The notes: a model not told the origin generated them from the sequence alone. A stretch of 64,000 nt of DNA from Massilibacillus massiliensis (GCF_900086705.1 NZ_LT575483.1:1259534-1323533); one strand, 5' to 3'. Numbered from the stretch's first letter, positions 32,870-42,731 are shown. Made by a program: numbers and translations.

Positions 32870-33940
32870 TTATTTTAAGCCAAGTTTTGCAAAATCAGGC
32901 TGAATCTCTTTGTTCATCAACCATCTAGCATTACCTTCTGAAGCTGTTCTTTTGATTTCTTCTAATAAAAGAAATGGTGTTCTTCTGAACGTATCTTTTG
33001 TTACACCTGCTAAATGTGGTGTAATCGTGACATTTTCCAGCGTAAAGAATGGATGTCCTTCTGGTGGAGGCTCTACAAGGAACACATCCAGTGCCGCACC
33101 ACCAATTTTTTTGTTTTCCAATGCTTTGATCAATGCTGGTTCATCAATAAGTCCAGCACGCGCCGTATTAATCACATACGCAGTTGGTTTCATCACCGCA
33201 AGTTGTGCTTCACCTAAAAGACCTTGCGTATCCTCAGACAATCTTGCATGCATGCTGACAAAATCAGCTTTGCGGCAAAGTTCGTCAAGTTCAACTTTCT
33301 TACAGCCGGATTTTTCTATATCTTCTTTGCTAGCATATGGATCATAAACAAGGATATCTACTTCAAAACCGTGCAATTTTTTTGCAACTAAGTGACCAAT
33401 ATACCCAAACCCAATTAAGCCAATTGTTTTTTGGAACATATCTCCAACGAAAGCTTCATTTGAATATAATTTTTTCCATTCTCCTTGTTTAAGTGCAGCA
33501 TGACCACGTGCAATGTTTCTGATCTCACTCAGCATCAAGCCTACTGTATAATCTGATACTGCATGCGCATTTCTGCCCATCGTTCTGAACACTGCAATAT
33601 TATTTTTTGTTGCTGCTTCTAAATCAACATTTTCTACTCCGGCTCTGCATACGCCAAGGATCGAACATTTTTTTGCTGCGTTAATGATCTCCGCGTTGAT
33701 TGGTGTATGCTGCGTAACGATCAGGTCAACATCCGCTACATAATCAAAGATTTCTTTTGGCGGTTTACCTGCGGAAGGACCATTTTTTTCTACGATGCTG
33801 CGAAGATACCAAAATTCTTCATCATTTGCAGGTTTCCAATCTACACAAAAGACTTCTACATCTTTTCCTATTACAGTATGCACTGCTTCTTTCAAATTTT
33901 CTGCTGATAGCAACGGATCGCCAATTACTAAAGCTTTCAT
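32870..33940 (-). CDS. D-2-hydroxyacid dehydrogenase, 356 residues
   Basis: The NAD-binding motif is TIGLIGFGYIGHLVAKKL (about 172). The catalytic residues are Arg in YVINTARAGLID (about 258), Glu in FLVEPPPEGH (about 287) and His in ITPHLAGVT (about 307). An N-terminal extension with VFCVDWKPANDEEFWYLRS sets it apart from SerA and resembles enzymes of sugar-acid operons that act on C4-C5 acids. It lies between the EIIA-Gut gene and the Zn-dehydrogenase and is clearly different from the paralogues at 24287 and 38150. Confidence 0.85.
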   Translation of the reverse strand: MKALVIGDPLLSAENLKEAVHTVIGKDVEVFCVDWKPANDEEFWYLRSIVEKNGPSAGKPPKEIFDYVADVDLIVTQHTPINAEIINAAKKCSILGVCRAGVENVDLEAATKNNIAVFRTMGRNAHAVSDYTVGLMLSEIRNIARGHAALKQGEWKKLYSNEAFVGDMFQKTIGLIGFGYIGHLVAKKLHGFEVDILVYDPYASKEDIEKSGCKKVELDELCRKADFVSMHARLSEDTQGLLGEAQLAVMKPTAYVINTARAGLIDEPALIKALENKKIGGAALDVFLVEPPPEGHPFFTLENVTITPHLAGVTKDTFRRTPFLLLEEIKRTASEGNARWLMNKEIQPDFAKLGLK

Positions 33941-33985
33941 TGTTTATATACCTCCAAAACCATATATTAATTTGTACGTTTGGTT

Positions 33986-34342
33986 TTAATCAAAACGAAT
34001 TGTATCGCCAACCATAAGTCTTGGCACGGCACCTTTTGTAACCGCAATTTGTCCTGGTTGTTCTACTGTATCGCTTCCGTTAAATACCAATGTACAGTGA
34101 CCATGTTCTCTAAGCGTTTGATTTGCTTCATCGCCGACAGCAGTTACATTATACTCTTGCTCGGCAATCGTTAATTTATCACCAACGGTAACATCCGCTT
34201 TCAATTTTCCAATTGTATGCGCCACCACCATGTCTGCATAATGATACGGAACATCTTTGTCAAAAATAATAATGCTATCTCTTACCTTTATATATTGCAG
34301 GACAAAATCCCCAATATTTGTAACCATAACTTCGTATTTCAT
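33986..34342 (-). CDS. lone PTS EIIA, glucitol/sorbitol type
   Basis: A 118-residue EIIA-Gut family protein: GDFVLQYIKVRDSIIIFDKD at the front, a His in MVVAHTIGKLKADV (about 41-42), and the family block YNVTAVGDEANQTLREHGH (about 68-86). It ends with a VPRLMVGDTIRF strand. No EIIB or EIIC of the glucitol type is nearby and sugar entry here seems to be by GntP. It may therefore be a regulatory phospho-protein or an orphan that serves a distant permease. Strong ribosome site (GGAGGG) before the ATG at 34342. Confidence 0.85.
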   Translation of the reverse strand: MKYEVMVTNIGDFVLQYIKVRDSIIIFDKDVPYHYADMVVAHTIGKLKADVTVGDKLTIAEQEYNVTAVGDEANQTLREHGHCTLVFNGSDTVEQPGQIAVTKGAVPRLMVGDTIRFD

Positions 34343-34355
34343 CTTGTATCCCTCC

Positions 34356-35855
34356 TCAAATTTGAAGTTCTCTTAAGTCATCGTTGAATCCTTTTAATGC
34401 ACCATATAATTTTTTGTACAATACTGTATTAATTTTCTTGTACTTTTGATGATTTTCTGGATTTGGTGTATAGACTTTTTCTGGATACTGTACATGTGCG
34501 ACGGCATCAGCAGGGCTTTTATAAATACCCGCCCCTAAACCGGCTAACATAGCTGCACCAAGTGCAGGAGACTCTGGAACATTTTTGCTTTTTACAACAA
34601 TTCCGGACACATCCGCTTTCAGTTGCAGCCAAAAATCACTTTTGGCCGCTCCACCGATTGCATAAATGGAGGAAACTTTAATGCCCGCCATATTTTGAAT
34701 GACTTCTATCATTCCAGCCATTTCATAACATAATCCTTCAAGGAGGGCTCTGACCATGTCCCCGCGTTTTGTAGCTGTCGTCAGTCCAACAAAAGCACCT
34801 CTGGCATTGGCATCAAAGCCTAACGAGTAACGGCCGCTAAAGTAAGGAATCAACATACAACCATTCGCACCGATCGGGCTTTTTTCCGCCTCTGCGATCA
34901 ATTCATCAAACGAATTGCCTTGAAATTCTTTTTTAAACCATTCAAAAACACCGCCGGATGTCGTAATCATACCATTTGTTACATACTTGCCTTGTATAAC
35001 GTGATTTAATGAAGTAAAGTTTTGCTCCATATAGCTCGCATTTAAGATTGGTTTATCCATGATCGCCAAAACCTGTTCGCTGGTTCCTGTAGAATCGAGC
35101 ATTTGTCCTGTATCAATGATACCAGTCGCAAACGCACCGCAAGCATAATCGAGTCCGCCGGCAAACACCGGCGTCCCCGCTTTCAATTTCGTAAGTTTCT
35201 CAACTTCTGGTGTAACCTTGCCTACTAAAGTTCCCGAAGGTACAGGCTCAGGCAACAACTCTGGCGAAATGCCCGCAATATCCAGAATCTCTTTGGACCA
35301 CTGCATTTGATTCAAATCAAATGCCATTGTACGACAAGCACTTGGATAACTGACTCTCGTTTCACCAGTTAATTTAAAACTGATTAAATCCTGAATTTGC
35401 AACCAATGTTTTGCTTTTTGATAACATTCAGGGCGATTTTGTTTAATCCATTGAATTTTCGTAATTGTAGCAACCGCATTTGGATTGATTCCCGTAATTT
35501 CATAAATTTTCTCGGAACCATATTGTTTCCATTCTTTAGCGATGGCATCCGTTCTCGGATCAAACCAAGCGATAATCGGATGCACATGATCACCGTTCTC
35601 ATCCACTAACCCACCTACGCCCATACTGGAAACAGCCAATCCATCACAAGTTTCATTCTTCATTTCTTTGACAACATGTTCTATGCAGATCAATACATTT
35701 TCCCATAACTCATTGGCATGAAATTCAGCCCAGCCATTTTCAAGATAATGTTTAATCGTCGGACGAGAATGCGTTGCTAAAAACTTTCCATTATGATCAC
35801 AGGCAATCGCTTTGCAATTTGTAGTTCCAACATCTATACCGATCAGATACGACAT
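34356..35855 (-). CDS. FGGY-family sugar or sugar-acid kinase
   Basis: A 499-residue two-lobed kinase. It has the ATP-phosphate motif GIDVGTTNCKAIA (about 5-17), the catalytic Asp region AGGLDYACGAFATG (about 237-250), a STGTSEQVLA loop, and the adenosine motif YAIGGAAKSDFWLQLKADV (about 400-418). The fold and length fit xylulokinase, gluconokinase and related kinases. It differs from the gluconokinase at 39124, so the operon has two kinases of unlike substrate range. It is 13 bases upstream of the EIIA-Gut gene. Confidence 0.87.
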   Translation of the reverse strand: MSYLIGIDVGTTNCKAIACDHNGKFLATHSRPTIKHYLENGWAEFHANELWENVLICIEHVVKEMKNETCDGLAVSSMGVGGLVDENGDHVHPIIAWFDPRTDAIAKEWKQYGSEKIYEITGINPNAVATITKIQWIKQNRPECYQKAKHWLQIQDLISFKLTGETRVSYPSACRTMAFDLNQMQWSKEILDIAGISPELLPEPVPSGTLVGKVTPEVEKLTKLKAGTPVFAGGLDYACGAFATGIIDTGQMLDSTGTSEQVLAIMDKPILNASYMEQNFTSLNHVIQGKYVTNGMITTSGGVFEWFKKEFQGNSFDELIAEAEKSPIGANGCMLIPYFSGRYSLGFDANARGAFVGLTTATKRGDMVRALLEGLCYEMAGMIEVIQNMAGIKVSSIYAIGGAAKSDFWLQLKADVSGIVVKSKNVPESPALGAAMLAGLGAGIYKSPADAVAHVQYPEKVYTPNPENHQKYKKINTVLYKKLYGALKGFNDDLRELQI

Positions 35856-35983
35856 GAAAAGAACACCTCTTTTTCATTACTTTAGATTCATTGAAGTCGT
35901 ATCTTAGAATATAACACTTTACGTTTAGCAGCCATTGTGAAAATTCTTAATTTTACGACTCCTTGTAGCATGGATTGCTAGAT

Positions 35984-37300
35984 TTAGACAAACATACTTA
36001 AAACCATAACAGAAGCAAAGCCCACCAAACCAATTACGGTTTCCATGACACACCATGTTTTTATACATTGTTTTACCGTCAAACCGAAAAATTCTTTAAA
36101 CATCCAGAATCCTGCATCGTTTGGCGGACCAACAATTAAGCTTCCTGCGCCAGTAACCAAAACCATCAATTCAGGGCTTACACCAGTAAGCGGAATCAAC
36201 GGTGCCACGATACCGCCGGTTGTTAAAGCAGTTACAGTTGCTGAACCAACCGCAATTCGAATTACAGTTGCGATAATAAATGTTAAAACAAGCGGTGACA
36301 TATTGAGACCTAACATTAAATCAGCGATATAATTACCAACGCCGCTATCAAGTAAAACTTGTTTGAATGCGCCGCCGCCGCCGATAATCAACATAATCAT
36401 TGCGATAGAAACAATGGAGCTTTCACAAGTTTTCATGATTTCTGTCATTGTTTTTCCACGACTGAAACCAAACGTATACATAGCTAAAAGTAAAGCAATA
36501 AAAAGTGCCATATCCGGATGACCAACAAAATTGAAGAAGACATTGATTGGATCATCTTTTGCCATTACCATTTTTGTTACAGAAGCAAACGCCATTAAAA
36601 ATACTGGGCTTAAAGCTGTTAAAAGGCTGACTGAGAAACTTGGCATTTCTTCTTCTGTGAAAACTTTAGGATTATAAAGGCCTGCTGGAATTTCAACTTT
36701 CAAATCTTTATAAAAATTAACTAAAAGAGGTCCAGCACAAATTACCGTTGGGATCGCTACCAAAATACCGTACATAAGGGTCAAACCAATATCTGCATTA
36801 TACATAATAGCAATTGCTGTTGCACCAGGATGTGGTGGTAAAAATCCATGCGTACAAGAAATCGCCGCTGTCATTGGTATACCAACTTCAAGTAATGGAA
36901 TCTTTGCTGATGCAGCAATTGTGAAAACTAGAGGAATCATTAAAACGAAACCAACTTCATAGAACAATGCAATCCCGACAATGAAACCAGTCAAACAGAT
37001 TGCCCACTTTACATTTTTACGGCCAAAATTATCAATTAATGTTGTTGCAATTCTTTGCGCTCCGCCACTATCTGCCATGAGTTTACCAAGCATAGCACCA
37101 AAACTAATTACAATCGCAAGATGCCCAAGTGTTCCGCCAACACCTTTTTCAATCGAATCAAAAATTTGTAAAAGCGGTAATCCTTCACTTACACCTACGA
37201 TACCAGAAGCGATAATCAAAGCAATAAAACTATTCAGTTTCAAACCTACGATCATATAAAATAACAATACAATTCCTAGTGCCAAAATTATTAACGGCAT
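35984..37300 (-). CDS. GntP-family gluconate/sugar-acid permease
   Basis: A 438-residue, very hydrophobic protein with about 12 membrane segments and the GntP family blocks: a SGIVGVSEGLPLLQIFDSIE region near residue 35, GGTLGHLAIVISFGAMLGKL (about 54-73) and HGFLPPHPGATAIA (about 150). It ends GPPNDAGFWMFKEFFGLTVK (about 388-407). It imports gluconate or related hydroxy acids with protons, which fits the kinases, dehydratase and KDPG aldolase around it. Start ATG at 37300 behind TAGGAG. Confidence 0.92.
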   Translation of the reverse strand: MPLIILALGIVLLFYMIVGLKLNSFIALIIASGIVGVSEGLPLLQIFDSIEKGVGGTLGHLAIVISFGAMLGKLMADSGGAQRIATTLIDNFGRKNVKWAICLTGFIVGIALFYEVGFVLMIPLVFTIAASAKIPLLEVGIPMTAAISCTHGFLPPHPGATAIAIMYNADIGLTLMYGILVAIPTVICAGPLLVNFYKDLKVEIPAGLYNPKVFTEEEMPSFSVSLLTALSPVFLMAFASVTKMVMAKDDPINVFFNFVGHPDMALFIALLLAMYTFGFSRGKTMTEIMKTCESSIVSIAMIMLIIGGGGAFKQVLLDSGVGNYIADLMLGLNMSPLVLTFIIATVIRIAVGSATVTALTTGGIVAPLIPLTGVSPELMVLVTGAGSLIVGPPNDAGFWMFKEFFGLTVKQCIKTWCVMETVIGLVGFASVMVLSMFV

Positions 37301-37471
37301 TACGATTCACTCCTAAATAAAATTATTTTGTACCCATTCATCACATTGAATAACCAAATTTTATTTCCAAACCTGCTGGTAGCACTCTTTCGATATGTTT
37401 CATATCGAAATATCTCTCGCCTATTTTTGTACATAATACAGTCTTAAACTCAGTTTACTCCTTTCCTTAAA

Positions 37472-38119
37472 CTATTTATTTCTAGCGGCCTTCACATTGG
37501 CGATAAATTGTTTTGCATTTTTAGTGATTTCCGCATAGTTTCCATCTTTCGCTGGTCCAGTCAAAGCCCCGCCTGCCCCTACAGCAACAGCGCCCGCTTT
37601 AATCCATTCGGCAACATTATCTACACTAACGCCTCCTGTTGGCATATAGTTACCTTGTGGCAATGGACCTTTTAATGCTTTGATGACTTTTGGACCATAT
37701 AATTCACCAGGAAATACTTTCAAAATATCCGCACCGGCTTCCATTGCTTCCATTGCATCTTTCGCACAAGAAACGCCTGGCATAATTGGTGTTTGATAAC
37801 GATTGCACAATTTTATCGTTGGTAAACTTAAGCATGGTGTTACAACATAACGAGCCCCACTTAAGATTGCAATACGTGCAGTTTCAGCATCTAGTACAGT
37901 TCCTGCACCCAAGATCAATTCATCTTCTCCATAAGCTGCTGCTAAACTCTCCATAACGCTGTGTGCGCTCGGAACAGTGAACGTCATTTCGATGGCAGTT
38001 ACTCCGCCTTCGATACAAGCAGCCGCGATCCTTTTCGCCTGATCCTCATTTTCTGCTCTGACAACAGCAACTACACCGACTTCAAGAATTTTCGTAATCG
38101 TTTCGTGTTTTTTTAGCAT
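37472..38119 (-). CDS. eda: KDPG/KHG aldolase
   Basis: A 215-residue class I aldolase. It has VGVVAVVRAENEDQAKRIA (active-site Arg), Glu in VTAIEMTFTVPSA (about 47), GAGTVLD (about 72) and the Schiff-base Lys in ADILKVFPGELYGP (about 135). The phosphate-binding motif is MPTGGVSVDNV (about 160). It cleaves 2-keto-3-deoxy-6-phosphogluconate to pyruvate and glyceraldehyde 3-phosphate, the last step of the Entner-Doudoroff route used by this cluster. AAGGAG lies before the ATG at 38119. Confidence 0.92.
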   Translation of the reverse strand: MLKKHETITKILEVGVVAVVRAENEDQAKRIAAACIEGGVTAIEMTFTVPSAHSVMESLAAAYGEDELILGAGTVLDAETARIAILSGARYVVTPCLSLPTIKLCNRYQTPIMPGVSCAKDAMEAMEAGADILKVFPGELYGPKVIKALKGPLPQGNYMPTGGVSVDNVAEWIKAGAVAVGAGGALTGPAKDGNYAEITKNAKQFIANVKAARNK

Positions 38120-38149
38120 GTACGTTACTCCTTTTACATTGATATGATT

Positions 38150-39103
38150 TTATTTCACTGGAAATTTCGGTTTTTGTCCTGATAGAACTCTGCTGACTTC
38201 TTCCCCAGCTACTACACTGCAGCGAATTACAGCTTCTTTCGTATAGCCACCACAATGCGGTGTAATTACGACGTTTGACATATTGAGCAATGGGTTGTCT
38301 TGGGCAGGTGGTTCCTGCGTCATTGCATCTGCTCCATAACCGGCAATTTTTTTATTTTTTAAAGCACAAGCTAATGCTTCTTCATCCACCAAATCGCCCC
38401 GTGCTGTATTAATTATAATTGCTGAATTCTTCATTTTACCCAAGGTTTCCTCATTCAACATTTTTATCGTATCTTTCGTCGCCGGAACATGAAGCGTAAT
38501 AAAATCTGATGCACAATAAATCTCATCTAAACTTGTATACCGAACTCCATAAGTTTCTTTTAAGTCCTCCCGAGGATATAAATCAAAGGCCAATACCTTC
38601 ATACCAAATGCATGCGCCCTTTTGATGACCTCTGCACCGATATTGCCTGTGCCGATAACACCAATCGTTTTATCAAGCAATTCTATCCCCATGACACGCT
38701 GCCATCCACCCTTGATCACTTCTTGATTTTGCTGAACGATATTGCGTGATACCGAAAGCATTAAGCCAAACACCAATTCGCAAACGGAAATGTTGTTGGT
38801 TCCAATACTTAAAGTCACAGCCACATCATTTTCTTTTGCAGCCTTCATATCGACCTTATTATAACCAACTCCATTCCGGCTAATTACTTTTAAGGTTGGT
38901 TTTCCCGCTTCAATTACTTTTGCAGTAAGTTCATCTAAGCCGGCAATTACACCATCAACACCTTGAATCAGCTGGATCATTTCCTGCTCTGTACGCGGTG
39001 CATCCCCCGTTCCATCGATTACTTCATATCCATTATTTTTTAACAAATCTACACATTCCTTGCACTTCATTACGGAACGTGCAGTAATTAATACTTTAGC
39101 CAA
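38150..39103 (-). CDS. D-2-hydroxyacid dehydrogenase, 317 residues
   Basis: I choose the TTG at 39103: GGAGG lies seven bases before it, the product starts LAKVLITARSVMKCKECVDL as SerA-like proteins do, and this start avoids overlap with the gluconokinase stop at 39124. The NAD motif is TIGVIGTGNIGAEVIKRA (about 145). The catalytic Arg is in IINTARGDLVDE (about 230), Glu in MTQEPPAQDNPLL and His in VITPHCGGYT (about 285). It could reduce 2-keto-gluconate type acids to feed the pathway. The substrate is inferred from context. Confidence 0.85.
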   Translation of the reverse strand: MAKVLITARSVMKCKECVDLLKNNGYEVIDGTGDAPRTEQEMIQLIQGVDGVIAGLDELTAKVIEAGKPTLKVISRNGVGYNKVDMKAAKENDVAVTLSIGTNNISVCELVFGLMLSVSRNIVQQNQEVIKGGWQRVMGIELLDKTIGVIGTGNIGAEVIKRAHAFGMKVLAFDLYPREDLKETYGVRYTSLDEIYCASDFITLHVPATKDTIKMLNEETLGKMKNSAIIINTARGDLVDEEALACALKNKKIAGYGADAMTQEPPAQDNPLLNMSNVVITPHCGGYTKEAVIRCSVVAGEEVSRVLSGQKPKFPVK

Positions 39104-39123
39104 AATATGGCCTCCTTCCACTT

Positions 39124-40662
39124 TTACTTCATTGTATTTTTCTGAAATGCGGCAATATCTGAAAACTCTTTTTGTAAATTCCAATAAATACGATCATAAA
39201 TATCATAAAGAGCGTCATATACATCTCTGTTTGCAGCGTTCGGATAATATAATTGATTTATCTTAATAAAATGCGAAGTATCAGAAATATCTTTTAAGAC
39301 GCCTTCAGAAACAAAACCTAATAAAGCTGCACCAAATGCTGCTCCCTCATCAATATTCGATAAGCCAATTGGTTTATTCAATATATCGGCTAAAATCTGC
39401 AGCCAAAGTTTAGAATGTGTAAAACTGCCGCTGACTCTAATATCATTTACATCGCCCATAACTTCTTCTAATACTTTCAAAATACTATGCATGCGATAGC
39501 AAACGCCTTCCATTGTCGCACGTATAAAATGCTCTTTCTTATGACTTAAAGTCAGTCCAAAAAACATCGCTCTGATATCGGCATTCCAATTGGGTGCGCG
39601 TTCACCTGTAAAAAACGGTAATAGCAATAATCCTTCTGAGCCTGCAGTAACCTTTTCAGCCTTTTTCGTCATTAGATCATAAACATCGAGATGATTTTCT
39701 TTGGCCTGTTGTTCTTCTGCCTCACAAAACTTTTCTCTAACCCAGCGCAGACAAAGCCCGCCATTGTTAATCGCTCCTCCGGATACCCATACATCATCTG
39801 TTAGGTTATAACACCAGGTTCTTCCTTTCGGATCTAATTTTGGCTTTTTAGATAACATCCGAATTGCGCCACTCGTTCCAATCGTACAGCTCACTTGCCC
39901 CGGATTTACAGCACCCAATCCGACATTCACCAAAACCCCATCGCCAGCGCCTATCACAATCTTTGTTTCTTCTGCCAAACCAAGTCGCTTAGCAGCTTCT
40001 TTGCTTATCTTTTGACTGTAAGTCGTAGATACAACAGGCGGCATATTTTTTTCAGAGATATTTAAATATTCCAACAACTCTTTATCCCAAGATAAAGTTT
40101 CTAAATTATAAAGCCCTGAACCACTCGCAACCGAGCGATCCACTACCCATTCACCAGTCAACGTTTTAAAGACAAAATCTTTAATTGATCCTATATAATG
40201 AATTTTCTGATAAATATCCGGAGCCTTTTCACGCAGCCATGCAACTTTCGTCATTGGATACATTGGATGTAACGGACATCCTGTACGTTGATAAATTGCC
40301 AGACAGTCCTGCGTTTTTTTCATCTCATTCACAATGCTAGAACTGCGATTGTCGCCCCAAGTCATGAGCGTAGTAATTGGTTTAAAATTCTCATCATACG
40401 CTAAAAAGCTATGAAAAACCGTGCTAAAAGATAATCCATTTGCTTTTTTCCCCTGAGCCGTCAATAATGCACCTACCTTTTGAATCACTTGCTCTGTTGC
40501 TGCAATGACTTCAAAAGGATCTTGCTCTGCCCATTCCGGATACGGTGTGTTTAATGGATAGAGTGCTGAAGCACTTTCAAGGCTTGTGCCATCCACTTGA
40601 TAGGCAACTGCTCTAACGCCTGTTGTCCCAACGTCAACACCAATCCATATTGCATTTGTCAT
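39124..40662 (-). CDS. gntK: gluconate kinase, FGGY family
   Basis: A 512-residue kinase of the B. subtilis GntK kind and not the short E. coli type. Motifs are IWIGVDVGTTGVRAVAY (about 5-21), PLNTPYPEWAEQDPFEV, RTGCPLHPMYPMTKVAWL (about 127-144), GAGDGVLVNVGLGAVNPGQ (about 236-254) and the late block GSFTHSKLWLQILADILNK. It makes 6-phosphogluconate from gluconate, or phosphorylates 2-keto-3-deoxygluconate. It is the first gene of the nine-gene operon and is divergent from the dehydratase; the shared promoter region carries the RpiR-type palindrome. Confidence 0.88.
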   Translation of the reverse strand: MTNAIWIGVDVGTTGVRAVAYQVDGTSLESASALYPLNTPYPEWAEQDPFEVIAATEQVIQKVGALLTAQGKKANGLSFSTVFHSFLAYDENFKPITTLMTWGDNRSSSIVNEMKKTQDCLAIYQRTGCPLHPMYPMTKVAWLREKAPDIYQKIHYIGSIKDFVFKTLTGEWVVDRSVASGSGLYNLETLSWDKELLEYLNISEKNMPPVVSTTYSQKISKEAAKRLGLAEETKIVIGAGDGVLVNVGLGAVNPGQVSCTIGTSGAIRMLSKKPKLDPKGRTWCYNLTDDVWVSGGAINNGGLCLRWVREKFCEAEEQQAKENHLDVYDLMTKKAEKVTAGSEGLLLLPFFTGERAPNWNADIRAMFFGLTLSHKKEHFIRATMEGVCYRMHSILKVLEEVMGDVNDIRVSGSFTHSKLWLQILADILNKPIGLSNIDEGAAFGAALLGFVSEGVLKDISDTSHFIKINQLYYPNAANRDVYDALYDIYDRIYWNLQKEFSDIAAFQKNTMK

Positions 40663-40864
40663 TTTTTACCCTCCATACGCTTATTTACTTTATCATTTAA
40701 AAATACATGATTACGTCATTTTGAATGGTAAGGCTTAAATCAATACATATTATTAAAATATGTCAAAAAAGATATCTTCATTTCTTTTTAGCATATTTTT
40801 TTGATATGGTTACATCATTTATATTTATCTTACTCTATAAAAGTATAAAATACAAGATTTTTTT

Positions 40865-40910
40865 GAAATAAAATTATCATTTTTTTTATTTCAAATGATA
40901 ATTTTATTTC
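40865..40910. promoter_or_regulatory. large palindrome in the divergent promoter region, likely RpiR operator
   Basis: GAAATAAAATTATCATT (40865) and AAATGATAATTTTATTTC (to 40910) are inverted copies with an 11-base centre. The core ATTATCATT/AATGATAAT recurs before the RpiR gene at 42732. The 40663-41015 gap between gntK and the dehydratase gene has no coding content and holds this site plus A/T-rich promoter sequence. The position suits repression of both arms. Confidence 0.6.
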
Positions 40911-41015
40911 AATTTTATATTGAAAAATGATCCTGATTTATCATATGATATATATAAATAATCATAAACTTGATCTTTCTTTTCTGATCAGATAAAAAGG
41001 AGCTGTTATATCCAC

Positions 41016-42659
41016 ATGAAAAATCGTCTTTCTAGCTTTCCAATCTACCAACGTGCAATTGCCAAAGTTCATCTAGGTTCATGCGGTTCAGATCAAAGTA
41101 AATTAGATCGTCCAATCATCGCCATCGTAAATTCTTGGAACGAACTCGTCACTGGACATGTTCATTTTCGTACGCTCGCTGATCAAGTAAAAGAATCCAT
41201 TCTTGCGGCAGGCGGCTTTCCGCTCGAATTTAATACGATCGCAATCTGCGATGGTATCGCCCAGGGACACGCTGGAATGAAATACGTACTGGCCAGTCGC
41301 GAACTCATTGCCGATTCTATAGAAGCAATGATTCTTGGGCATGGTATGTTTGACGGCATGGTCATGCTTGGCTCTTGTGATAAAATTGTTCCCGGCATGT
41401 TAATGGCAGCCGCTCGAATCAATATTCCAACCATTATGATTACCGGTGGTCCTATGCAGCATGAAATCACACCAAAAGAAAATAAAGATGCACGGCAGCA
41501 ATTTATCCGCGGTGACATCACAGAAGAAAAACTATTAGAAGTCAGTAAAAAATATTATACACGTGCCGGTGTCTGTCCATTTTTAGGTACTGCAAATACA
41601 ATGTGTGTCATTGCCGAAGCATTGGGTATGACACTCCCCGGCGTTTCCGTAACACCGGCGTTAAGTAATGAGCAAAAAGAACTCGTTTATGAAACCGGAA
41701 AAACCATCCTAAATTTAGTACAGCATAATATCAAACCTCGTGATATTATGACCGAAAAAGCATTTAAAAATGCGATAACGATGACCTTAGCTATGGGAGG
41801 ATCACTGAATAGTACACTGCACATCCCTGCTATCGCAGCAGAATGCGGTCTGACCGTAACGGTACAAGATTTTGACCGTATTAGTCGTACAACCCCTTTA
41901 AATACAAGGGTATGCCCAAATAGCAAAGAATTTGCCACCGCTGATTTATACAAAGTTGGTGGAACCAAAACCATCATGCATGAATTAAAAAGTTTATTGC
42001 ATTTAGATGTAACGACTGTCAATGGAAAGACATTGGGTGAAAATATAACGAATGCGCTGCCAGCCGACGGCGACATCATTCGTTCTGTACAACAACCATT
42101 TGAACCAGAAGGCGGAATCGCTGTATTATATGGCAGTCTTGCACCGAAAGGTGCTGTAGTAAAATCATCTGCAGTTCCCAAGGAGGAATGGAGATTTGAA
42201 GGGCCTGCAATGGTCTTCGATTGTGAAGAAGATTGCACAGAAGCATTTTACCAGCAAAAAATCGAGTCTGGCACAGCCGTGATTATTCGTAATGAAGGCC
42301 CATGCGGCGGACCTGGCATGCGTGAGATGCACCGCGCAACAGAATTGCTAGCCAAAATACCCAATATCGCAATCATTACAGATGGTAGATTTTCTGGCGC
42401 TTCAGCAGGGCTTTCCGTTGGTTATTTGTCACCGGAGGCTTATGTCGGCGGACCAATCGGGCTAGTTGAAAATGGCGATCTCATCAAAATCGATATTGAA
42501 AAACGCTCGATTGATTGGTGCATTGCAGAAGAAATCGCAGAAACACGTAAAAAAGCCTTTGTGCCACATCAAGCGGAAGTATCAAGTAATTTTCTTCGTA
42601 TGTACCGTACGATGACATTAGATGCTGCAAATGGCGCTGTGAGAAAAACCTTTGAATAA
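41016..42659 (+). CDS. IlvD/Edd-family sugar-acid dehydratase
   Basis: A 547-residue Fe-S dehydratase. The cluster cysteines are in HLGSCGSDQ (about 23), VMLGSCDKIVPGML (about 119) and AGVCPFLGTANTMC (about 188-201). Other family blocks are AICDGIAQGHAGMKYVLASR and RNEGPCGGPGMREM near 420, then TDGRFSGASAGLSVGYLSPE (about 450). The family dehydrates dihydroxy acids. The gluconate permease, kinases and eda around it make gluconate or 6-phosphogluconate the likely substrate, and not branched-chain precursors. No ilv gene is near. AAAGGAG lies 11 bases before the ATG. Confidence 0.88.
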   Translation: MKNRLSSFPIYQRAIAKVHLGSCGSDQSKLDRPIIAIVNSWNELVTGHVHFRTLADQVKESILAAGGFPLEFNTIAICDGIAQGHAGMKYVLASRELIADSIEAMILGHGMFDGMVMLGSCDKIVPGMLMAAARINIPTIMITGGPMQHEITPKENKDARQQFIRGDITEEKLLEVSKKYYTRAGVCPFLGTANTMCVIAEALGMTLPGVSVTPALSNEQKELVYETGKTILNLVQHNIKPRDIMTEKAFKNAITMTLAMGGSLNSTLHIPAIAAECGLTVTVQDFDRISRTTPLNTRVCPNSKEFATADLYKVGGTKTIMHELKSLLHLDVTTVNGKTLGENITNALPADGDIIRSVQQPFEPEGGIAVLYGSLAPKGAVVKSSAVPKEEWRFEGPAMVFDCEEDCTEAFYQQKIESGTAVIIRNEGPCGGPGMREMHRATELLAKIPNIAIITDGRFSGASAGLSVGYLSPEAYVGGPIGLVENGDLIKIDIEKRSIDWCIAEEIAETRKKAFVPHQAEVSSNFLRMYRTMTLDAANGAVRKTFE

Positions 42660-42664
42660 GACAA

Positions 42665-42702
42665 GCAGCCTCTTAAAATCAAATTGATTTAAGAGGCTGC
42701 TA
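42665..42702 (+). terminator. intrinsic terminator after the dehydratase gene
   Basis: AGCAGCCTCTTAAA pairs with TTTAAGAGGCTGCT across a short loop and is followed by ATTTTAAAT. It begins six bases after the stop codon and separates the dehydratase from the RpiR gene. Confidence 0.85.
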
Positions 42703-42731
42703 TTTTAAATCATAATGTTTTGTTTGTGAAA

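Noticed and set aside
40865-40910. Fur box (ATAATNATTAT-like) between gntK and the dehydratase gene
   Set aside because: The TGATAAT core resembles a Fur site by A/T content, but the same long palindrome recurs before the RpiR gene and the genes are sugar-acid catabolic, so an RpiR operator explains it better.
41016-42659. Branched-chain amino-acid dihydroxyacid dehydratase (ilvD)
   Set aside because: The family fits, but no other ilv gene is near and gene order with gntK, gntP, eda and rpiR points to sugar-acid dehydration.
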